Source of the DNA: Melieria omissa
Lineage: Eukaryota > Arthropoda > Insecta > Diptera > Ulidiidae
Length of the DNA stretch: 64,000 nucleotides
Direction: 5' to 3'
Assembly (NCBI GenBank): GCA_963971225.1
Contig: OZ020270.1
Location: 71,564,432 to 71,628,431 of the forward strand
The stretch's first letter is position 1. The number at the start of each line of letters is the position of its first letter. Shown in pieces: positions 56,524 to 64,000 of this stretch. A model generated the notes under the pieces. That model worked only from the letters and a program-made list of their open reading frames with translations. It had not been told where the DNA came from and did no database searches. The position numbers and the translations under genes are program-made.

Positions 56524-57870
56524 TCAGCTTAGCGCCTCTGTTGCTGCAACGTTGAATCCTGTATACCACGTCGTTAATCCTAGTACGACTTCGTACGGTC
56601 CTTCCCATGATGCTTGAAGTTTCGGAGACAAACCTTTCCTCCGCTGCGGGTTGTAGAGCATTACCAGATCGCCTTCTTGGAACCCTGCTGAGTTGGCCCG
56701 TAGATCATATCTGGCTTTCACCTTATCGCTGACCAGTTTGGTGCGGCTCCTTATAAACTGGTGAATTTCCTTCAGCTCTGCCCGCTTATTGACCACGTAG
56801 TCCGTCTTAGCGCCTCCCGTCGTGCTGACTGCCCCGAACTTCAAGTCAGCGGGTAACCGCAACTCTGTGCTGAACACTGCTCGGGCTGGAGTGAGTGATG
56901 TCGTGTCGTGCGGGGCTGACCTATACGCCATCAGGAACAGGGGGATTTGCGTGTCCCAATCCTTTTGATTCCTGCCTACCACTTTCCGCAGGTATTCTTC
57001 CAGTGTCCGGTTAAAGCGTTCCACCATGCCGTCGGACTGTGGGTGCAAAGGGGTGGTACAAGTTTTCTTTATCCCCAGCAGCTCACACACTTCCTTGAAT
57101 ACCGCAGACTCGAAATTCCAGCCTTGATCTGAGTGCAACTCCAACGGAACTCCGAACCTGGCTACCCAGTTGTTTACCAGCTTTTCCGAGATCGTAGTGG
57201 CCTCATGGTTAGGAATAAGGTACACTTCGGGCCATTTGCTTAAATAATCCATTACCAGCAGCACGTATTTGTTGCCTTGAGTGCTAGTTGGGAATGGGCC
57301 GGCGACGTCCATAGCAATCCGCTCGAAGGGCGCTCCCGCGTTGTACTGCTGCATGCGGCCTCGGGATTTTCTTGTCGGCCCTTTCGCGGCTGAACATCGG
57401 TCGCAGCTCTTAATCCACTCGGCTACAGACTCCTGACATCCTACCCAGTAGAATCGTCTTTTTATTTTGGCGACGGTTTTGGTGATCCCTAGGTGCCCTC
57501 CACTGGCGTCGTTATGGTATGCTTCGATGACCTCGTTGATTCTGCATTTCGGCACTACCATTAGGGAGTTGCTGGTCCGACCATCCGCGCTATCCCATTC
57601 GCGGTACAGGCATCCTTCCTTCAGCCGCAGACTTTTCCACTGTGCCCAGTAAGCCTTAGCGATCGGACTTTCACCGGCCATCTCCTGCCAGTCTGGACGT
57701 GCGCCTTGCTCCTTGCCTTCGATGATTTTTGCAAGAACCGCATCCTCCCGCTGGCTTTTTTGTAGCCTCTCCGCAGACCACTCTTCCTCTGGCATAACGC
57801 TTACCAACCGGACGTCCACTAACTGTACCTCGGTTTCGGCTTGCGAATTATGCCTGCGCTCGGTTTTGCA
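56524..57870 (-). pseudogene. pol: Gypsy D integrase remnant
   Basis: This opens in sequence joined to gag (GRADALPHHSCK, where the full element has NADALSRRPCK at the RNase H end) and reads through the linker (VDVRLVSVMPEEEWSAERLQ), the zinc finger (HNDASGGHLG...CDRCSAAKG) and the D-D-E core (IAMDVAGPFP, LHSDQGWNFES, MVERFNRTLEEY). A one-base loss near 56584 shifts the frame after GPYEVV, so the normal C-terminus is replaced and stops at 56524. It retains a complete integrase core but no RT. Confidence 0.87.
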
Positions 57871-59305
57871 CGAATGGTGTGGCAGAGCGTCAGCCCTTCC
57901 TGGCGACGCCTGTTGTCCGGAACGCTTTTCTCGCAGATGGCAGTCTCGTGATATGTGGCCTTGCTTGCTACAGCTGGTGCCTTTGAGCTCACTGTCTGGC
58001 TTTGCGTGACACGTCCAGATTGGACTCGACGCCTTTCCGCAGATGAACGTCGAAAACTTCCCCTCCAGGCCGCCTGATACGTCTTGCCTTGCTTGCCACA
58101 TCGCCAGCAATTGACTCGAGATGATACTGCCCGCAGCCCCGCTGGTGCTTTTGAGCTCACTGTCTGGCTTTGCGTGACACGTCCAGATTGGACTCCATGC
58201 ATCTCCGCAGATGAATGTCGAAAACTTCCCCTCCAGGCCGCCTCATACGTCAATGCGCTTGCCACTGTCTCACGGAATGTCGGCTTGCACATCATCAATG
58301 CACTGCGTCGTGTCTCCGGGTCATGAAGACCTTCAATAAACGCTTCAATCTTCATCCTCTCGAGATAATCAGCGCCGAATTTCGGGTAGCACAACTGTAC
58401 GAGCCGCTCAATGTCTGCTGCATATGTCTGCAGCGCCTCGTTGGCTCTTTGCCTACGGCTCTTCAGCTCGCAATAATACAGCATTCCGTTGTGCTCGTCA
58501 CTGTTTCTGGCTGCCAGCGCCCTTATGACGGTCTCGTAATCACCTCTCAAACCTTCCGGAACTGTTTTTATTACCTCAGCCGCTGGACCTCTTAGAGCCA
58601 GTATCAGCCTCCGCCCTTTCCTAACATTGGTCCACTGACTCTCCAAAGCAGCCATCTCGAATTGTAGTTTGAATGTGTCAAACGACGTAGTACCATCATA
58701 GGTAGGCACTTCTATGGCAACACTTTCCTCAACTGACTGCAACCTTGCTCGCAGCTGTACCTCTCTAAGCCGCTCGTCCATTTTTCTGTTCATTGAGTCT
58801 TCCAGAATATCAACACGTTTGTTCAGAGAGTGCTCTACTCGCGTCTCCAGGTGCTCGACTTTCCCATTAATCCTGTCTGAGATTTCCTCCACTTTCTGCT
58901 CCAAGCGCGCAGAATTTTCCTGAAGCTTGCTGGACATCTCGCGATTCGCATTTTCCAATTTTGCCGAAATTTCCTGATTCGTAGTTTCGCTGCCATCTTG
59001 AAGTCTCGATTTTCGCAAAAGTTTCTTGAAACATGCCTCTTATTGCAACCATAAGCTGGCTCATGTCCATTGCTTGTGGTGGCGCAGCCGCTGCAGCCGT
59101 ATTTTTGCATCGACGCAGCACCCGCATTCGATTCCTCCACTTTGGCCGACGCCTCTAGGTCCTGCGTTCCGAGCTCGTGGGCAGCCCAATCGATGCCTCG
59201 TGCCTCACACGCCTCTCGCAAGCGCAGCTGCAACTCCACTTTATCGCCAGCAGTCGGCAAATTCCAGGCAGCCAGCTCGTTCTTCAGCTGCTCGAGTTTA
59301 ACCAT
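57819..59305 (-). pseudogene. gag: Gypsy D gag with duplicated zinc-knuckle segment
   Basis: The start at 59305 gives a shortened SAP-like motif (MVKLEQLKNELAAWNLPTAG). Frame shifts near 59120 and 59010 lead into the coiled coil (KLENANREMSSKLQENSARL) and a complete gag core (PTYDGTTSFDTFKLQFEMAA, YYCELKSRRQRANEALQ, AADIERLVQLCYPKFG). After RETVASALTYEAAWRGSF a segment is tandemly repeated: RVTQSQTVSSKAPA occurs twice, each followed by a zinc-knuckle region. The first knuckle (CWRCGKQG) is cut short; the second (CSKQGHISRDC) lies in another frame. It then fuses to the integrase part. Confidence 0.83.
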
Positions 59306-59371
59306 GTCTGCATTTTTATAATTTTATTTTTTTGTTTATTTTTTTTCCACAATCCCACTTCTGATACCAAA

Positions 59372-59844
59372 TGTTACGAATACTAGTTCTAGTGGGCTGA
59401 TACGTATCACTGTATTGTGCAATTTGAAAATAAAACAACTTTAATTATCCAAACGCAGTCCATAAAAACCAACAATCACTTTATCTCACAGATTTACACT
59501 TCACTGTCTTTACACTTAGTTATTTGCTCAATTACTCCGTGTGGCACCTTCACTAGTCAAAATCAGACTGACTCGCTGCAGCCGCACCCGGCTGCCTTTT
59601 ATACCTGTCCGGTTATCGCGCAGAACGTTCTCGCACATGCCAGAGTGGACTACAGGTTTCTATGATGATCGCGAGCCATCATTGCCAGATTGGACTAAAA
59701 GTTTCCCTTATTATCGCGGCCATCATTGCCAGGTTGGACTAAAAGTTTTCCTTGTTATCGCGGCCGGCGTTGCTAGATTGAATTATAGCACGGCGCGTAA
59801 CGACAGGGTTGCTTTGCACAGGGACAGACTGTCTTATCGTTACA
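59372..59844 (-). repeat. 5' LTR of Gypsy D
   Basis: This is 473 bp, TGTTACGAATACTAG...GTTACA, with U3 repeats spaced differently from A. It resembles the solo LTR at 11451 in length and spacing. Confidence 0.88.
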
Positions 59845-61526
59845 ATAGTAATGCAATTTTCTTCTTGTACAAGTTAAAAAGCCCAGAACAAAGTTTCTTT
59901 TGCTAAATTACCTCAAAACTTGTACGTAATATTAGTTTTGTGGATCTTTATAAATCATACTAAGTATTAAAATTATGTTTTTATTCATTTTTATTGGCGA
60001 CACAAACGCACGACACGATGATTTAATCAAAACATGATGAATGTGTTCAGGAGAACATTTTGGTATTCATTATTCAATATCTTTGAAGCGACTGCATTGA
60101 CTGAAATAATTTAAATGAAATCATAACCATTACAAACATATCCCATTAAATATCCCATTGAAATACATTTCTATATTCACCATCGATAGCAAAAATTTCA
60201 TCCCTGTCTTATAATAATTTTACAACTTTCACCTCACAATGTGTAATTGTTCACCACGGTGCGCAAATAACTTCATTTGTTTATAATACAAATGTTACGG
60301 AAAGGCGCGGAAAATCAAGGAAAATTTGCAAACAGGCCAAAAACGCAGTGATTGCAGCGTTGCCTGCCATTGGTCCAGTGACACATCGTTTGCAATCGTG
60401 TATGATATCTAAATCGTATTATCGCTTTCATGTCAGCCGCATTGCGCACCAGTTGCCGGTACAGCCAGCAGACTGGCTCGCTGAGTCTTGTCATTTATGT
60501 CATTATGCCATTTATACCAATTTTCTGATGAAATAACCTATTCTTTATTTTAAACTATTGTTTAAATTATTTAATCATGTACCAATTCCAGTTCTTAGCA
60601 GAATTTTAAATTAAATTTCAAATTTCAGCCAACAATTCTTTGTGGTGAATACATATGCCCAGGCAGAGTTGTTTTTGAAGAGCTAACGAAATAATTTAAA
60701 ATTTGTTCATAAATTTTGCTGAAAATCAACTAATTTATGAGAATTTATGTTAACTTGCTTTTCCCTGGTAAAATATCAGCGCTTCTTATGTAAAATCGTG
60801 TTAAATTACATTTGAGGAATTCATGTAAACCGCAGTTTTTTCAGTAATTTTCATGTGCACGCAGTACTGCCACATTCTGTACTTGTTCACCACGATTTCA
60901 ATTTAATACGTGAACAACAACAATTTGACAGTTCTTGTCATACAGAATCGACGTCTGGTTGTAAAAGAGTGGCGCTACTTAGGATTTACTTTGTCAGACG
61001 CTTTGTCAGCAAAAAGCGTGTGACCGGCGAAGTTTTGAATTTTGGCCGTGCTAACTTATACACCAAAAGACGGGGATTTCCCTTTTTTGATTATAGACAT
61101 TGTAATAAAATTAAAAAAAAAAAACAAATAAAAGTCGCGAAAATAGAACCCCGTCTTTCGTAAACTGTCGCTATTATAGAACCTGCAATCTTAAAAACTA
61201 AGCCGTCGCGATAACCGGGGCGTCGCGATAATGGGTAGTCGCGAATACTGAGCTTGCACTGTATTTCTAAAACTACATGCTTTAAAAACCAGCAGTGTGA
61301 CAGCAGCCTTGTGAAAAAATGTACCACAGAAGAGACCTAAAATGTATCAATATGTATCACTTTCCTTTTGTTTAAGTATCAAAAAAAAAACATCCTAAAT
61401 TTTTTTAATATTTCTTGAAAACTGAAAAGTACACGTATCGAAGACATATTCAGTTTTACTTGGAACTACTTAGTATAATAATAACAAAAATGTCTTACAT
61501 GTAGTAGTTCAACTTGGTATTAGTAT
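59845..61526. other. AT-rich flank with repeat fragments
   Basis: 59950-60260 is the inverted copy of the 15430-15710 repeat, and about 60974 shares tacttaggatttactttg with 16115. At 61195-61262 a GC-rich motif with three GTCGCGA-type blocks (gtcgcgataa, gtcgcgataat, gtcgcgaata) ends in TTGCACTG; on the minus strand this resembles a DNA-transposon terminus (CAGTGCAAGCTC...), but I found no partner end. No coding region is supported here. Confidence 0.5.
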
Positions 61527-61800
61527 TGTTACGAATACTAGGTCTAGTGGGCTGTTACATATCACTGGATTGTGCAATTTGAAAATAAGGCCATCGCGCA
61601 GATCGTTCCCGCACATTCCGGAGTGGACTAAAAGTTTCCATCATTGCCAGGTTGGACTAAACGTTATTATCGCGGCCGTCGTTGCCAGATTGGACTAAAA
61701 GTTACCCTTATTATCGCGGCCGTCGTTGCCAGATTGGATTATAGCACGGCACGTAGCGGCAGGGTTGCTTTGCACAGCGACAGACTGTCTCATCGTTACA
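61527..61800 (-). mobile_element. Solo Gypsy LTR with internal deletion
   Basis: TGTTACGAATACTAGG...ATCGTTACA is flanked by a perfect GTAT duplication (61523-61526, 61801-61804). At 274 bp it lacks about 175 bp covering the polyadenylation and TATA regions (after ttgaaaataa it jumps to ggccatcgcg). It is an independent insertion reduced to one LTR and then deleted. Confidence 0.88.
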
Positions 61801-61804
61801 GTAT

Positions 61805-61969
61805 AATAGCTCGGTGTGAATACCCCTTTATAAGTAATATAAGGGGTAAACCAGAAAAATTTTAGCATTTTTACGCATCCAGCATACGAAAATGTCAAGA
61901 GTTAGAAGCCTGGTATTTTCGAGTTTTGCAGTTTCTTGCTAAATTAGTCAATTGCATCTTGGATCTACT
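61805..61969. other. Short AT-rich spacer
   Basis: I see no feature here; it separates the deleted LTR from the TTA-flanked MITE. Confidence 0.5.
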
Positions 61970-61972
61970 TTA

Positions 61973-62270
61973 GGCTAAAAACATAGTGGAGCGGCGAGCA
62001 AAGCGTAGAGCGATCCATAAGGCATTTTTTCCGAATATTGCGCTTATCAATCCATCCACATAAATTTTTTTTGTTTTGTTCACACAAATTTTTTAATAGC
62101 GAAAATTTTTGGATTTTCAAGTAGAGCAAAGCGGCGAGCAAAGCGATGAAAACAAAATATTTTGAAATCGACGCTTTGCTCTTTTCAGCTTTCTTTGCTT
62201 TGCTCGTGACTATGTGCGCTTCGATTCAAAAGCGTTGATTTGTTCTCGCCGCTCCACTATGTTTTTAGCC
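61973..62270. mobile_element. 298-bp MITE with TTA target duplication
   Basis: The terminal inverted repeats begin GGCTAAAAACATAGTGGAGC and match for about 27 bp. The flanking TTA at 61970-61972 and 62271-62273 gives a 3-bp duplication, as for PIF/Harbinger. The interior contains direct and inverted GAGCAAAGCG blocks and no coding frame. The superfamily is inferred from target size only. Confidence 0.8.
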
Positions 62271-62273
62271 TTA

Positions 62274-63167
62274 CAGGGCTATTCTGGCAAAGACTGTTGA
62301 AACACTTTCAAAAGATTATTGAAAGATAGTTTGAAAGACTGAATGAAAGATTTTAGCTATTCCAACGAAAAAATCTTTCGGAAAAAGCTCTAAAATTCAA
62401 CACTCGAGTTGAAAAGCTGGTTTCGGCGAACAGCATTGCCAGCCAACTCTTTTTCTGTGAAATTTGAAGCATTTTTGCAATGATGAAAGAAAATTATTTT
62501 TCCAATTTTCGTTATGATTTTCTTTTTAATTACAGATGTGTTTATCAGGATTATTTTGCAGTTACGTAGAAAAGACAAGAACTGGTGTAAAAATATGAAT
62601 TCAAATTAATTGTTTTATTTTTTATGTGATGTTAATGATGTTGTCAGATTTAACCTTAAGGCAATGAACAGCACATGAAGACAAACACTTTCGGCCAATT
62701 TATATTATGTACTTTTGCTGTTAATTTTTGTATTTTTACGTTTTCTTTCATCCTTCATAAAAATCTCACATTTGTAAACCAAGTGCTCTGTTCGATGCTG
62801 GCAATACTGTTGGCAAACGAACCGTCCGTCGTGAAATGAAAAATTCAAACGCAGTTTCAAAAATTTCAATCAATGGCTGAAGAAATCAAGCTGAAGTAAA
62901 AATTAAAACAGTAATTGCATTATTTTATAAAATATGTCCATATATATTATATTATATACGTATACCGTTTCTTTTCATAACACAAACATAACGCACGTAC
63001 TTTTTGCAAGCTGAAAGACGACCCCAAGAGCACATCTTTCAAACTGTCTTTCATGTTACGGAAAAAAGCTTTCAATATAGTTGCTAGAATAGCAAATTGT
63101 CTTTCGAAAGATTTTTGTACTTCGAAAGATTGAGGTGAGTTGAAAGATAGTTGCCAGAATAGCCCTG
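62274..63167. mobile_element. 894-bp noncoding TIR element
   Basis: The ends are inverted copies of CAGGGCTATTCTGGCAA (17 bp exact), then looser similarity built on CTTTC/GAAAG motifs. TTA follows on the right (63168-63170) and precedes on the left (62271-62273), the left copy being shared with the adjacent MITE. The interior is AT-rich and shows no transposase. Confidence 0.78.
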
Positions 63168-63237
63168 TTAGTCAACATGTCTAGCACACAAGAACGCTGC
63201 CGCAAGTTAATACTGGACATTTACTTGACGAAGTCTA

Positions 63238-64000
63238 ACACTTCGTTCAATAATGTGTGTGACTGACACATAGATGGCGGCACTAATACTAAATCAATAT
63301 TTTTTTTCGAAATTGTGAACCTTTTTAGGCTTACTGTCAAAATTATATGTCAATCCGACCATTAGTTTACAAGTTACAGAGCTTTAAGTGACACTACTTT
63401 TGAGTTTTCAAAAAAAATTAATTCAAAGCAATTCCGTGTGCTGATTTATCATTGTTTTTTAATGAAAAAAAATACTGTTCAATGCCAGGAATGGCTTGAA
63501 AAACATTATTCGGACTCTGCTCCATCAAAAAGAACCATTTGTTATTGGTATGCCGAATTCAAACGTGGTCGTACAGACACCGATGACATTCCATCTACTG
63601 GACGGCCAAATTACGCTGTTATTCCGGAAAACGTTAAAAAAACACTGAAAATCATTATGTCCGACCGTAAAGTGAAAGTGGGGGAAATTGCTGACATTCT
63701 AAAGATATCAGCAGGCAGTGTACACACCATAATACACGAACATTTGGTTATGAAAAAGGTGTTTTCGAAATGGGTGCCGCGTTTGCTCACACCGGAGCAA
63801 AAACAACAACGAATCGATGATTCAAAGAGCTGTTTGGACATGTTTACGCGCAACAAGTCGGAGTTTTTGCGTCGGTACATCACAATGGATGAAACATGGA
63901 TCCACCATTTCACTCCAGAGTCAAATCGGCAGTCTGCTGAGTGGCATGCAACCGGTGATAGCCGCCCGAAGCGTCCAAAGGCACAAACATCGGCTGGCAA
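63238..64000 (+). mobile_element. mariner element copy 2, right part beyond window
   Basis: This starts with acacttcgttcaataatgtg after TA (63236-63237) and matches the right end of copy 1 in reverse complement. It keeps the segment deleted there. The untranslated leader is about 224 bp before the ATG. The right terminus lies outside the window. Confidence 0.9.
63462..64000 (+). CDS. mariner transposase, 5' part, open to window end
   Basis: This is a cut-and-paste transposase that would act in the nucleus on the element's terminal repeats and TA targets. From the ATG at 63462 about 179 codons read without a stop to the window edge. The N-terminal helix-turn-helix is RTICYWYAEFKRG, with the GRPNYAV linker; the second is VGEIADILKISAGSVHTII. 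The WVPRLLTPEQKQQR interdomain motif follows, and then the first catalytic Asp (ITMDETWIHHFTPES) at about residue 150. The remaining two Asp residues would lie beyond 64000. A typical length is about 345 residues. Nothing seen here is disabling, so this may be the only intact gene in the window. Confidence 0.85.
   Translation, partial: MKKNTVQCQEWLEKHYSDSAPSKRTICYWYAEFKRGRTDTDDIPSTGRPNYAVIPENVKKTLKIIMSDRKVKVGEIADILKISAGSVHTIIHEHLVMKKVFSKWVPRLLTPEQKQQRIDDSKSCLDMFTRNKSEFLRRYITMDETWIHHFTPESNRQSAEWHATGDSRPKRPKAQTSAG

Larger units (their letters stand above)
56439..59844 (-). mobile_element. Gypsy copy D, internally deleted
   Basis: The internal region (56439-59371) and 5' LTR (59372-59844, 473 bp) lie on the minus strand. 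The protease, RT and most of RNase H are deleted, so gag joins directly to integrase. The right flank after the LTR is ATAG; the outermost left flank of the C-D array is ATAC, so they do not match. The primer site at 59352-59369 reads TGGTATCAGAAGTGGGAT on the minus strand. Confidence 0.88.

Noticed and set aside
1..64000. tRNA, rRNA or prokaryotic features
   Set aside because: Apart from the primer-site complements of a tRNA-Leu 3' end I saw no cloverleaf-like gene, rRNA segment, operon structure or Shine-Dalgarno pattern.

Overview
This window is eukaryotic and almost certainly from an insect, most likely a higher dipteran. The evidence is the mix of transposon families: Tc1 and mariner transposases, a P-element-type transposase relic, an R1-like LINE, hAT- and TTA-type MITEs, and Ty3/Gypsy elements with a tRNA-Leu-type primer site. 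The noncoding DNA is AT-rich. I see no intact host gene, no tRNA or rRNA gene and no prokaryotic feature. The only host-like coding sequence is a broken antisense fragment resembling an ABHD12-type alpha/beta hydrolase.

Layout. 1-2136: a Tc1-like element cut by the window edge, then an internally deleted mariner. 2150-4425: a terminal-inverted-repeat (TIR) relic, a truncated Gypsy gag plus LTR (E), and a 76-bp repeat. 4426-10529: Gypsy copy A, full length (6.1 kb, minus strand, two 448-bp LTRs, ATAT target duplication) but with broken ORFs. 10757-53568: the dominant feature, a 14,624-bp unit present as two complete near-identical direct copies (10757-25380, 25381-40004) and a third that runs from 40005 into Gypsy copy C. 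Each unit holds a P-transposase relic (interrupted by a solo LTR and a hAT MITE), a 5'-truncated LINE inserted in the ABHD12-like fragment, a 3.35-kb noncoding TIR element with tandem arrays, a mariner relic inside another transposon-like ORF, and a chimeric Gypsy copy (B). 50608-59844: Gypsy copies C and D joined through one shared LTR. 59845-64000: AT-rich flank, an internally deleted solo LTR, two TTA-flanked TIR elements lying end to end, and the 5' half of a second mariner copy with an open transposase frame running off the window.

How it fits together. All Gypsy material lies on the minus strand, so unequal recombination between LTRs is possible. The sequence shows its likely footprints: a shared LTR between C and D, LTR pairs of unequal length, mismatched target duplications, and repeat-unit edges next to an LTR. 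A recent LTR-mediated tandem amplification fits the data, but an assembly artefact must be excluded first. Every Gypsy copy is defective. Together they show the family plan: gag with an N-terminal SAP-like motif, coiled coil and one zinc knuckle; a candidate -1 frameshift site (GTTAAAC) at the gag stop; pol = protease, RT, RNase H, integrase; no env.
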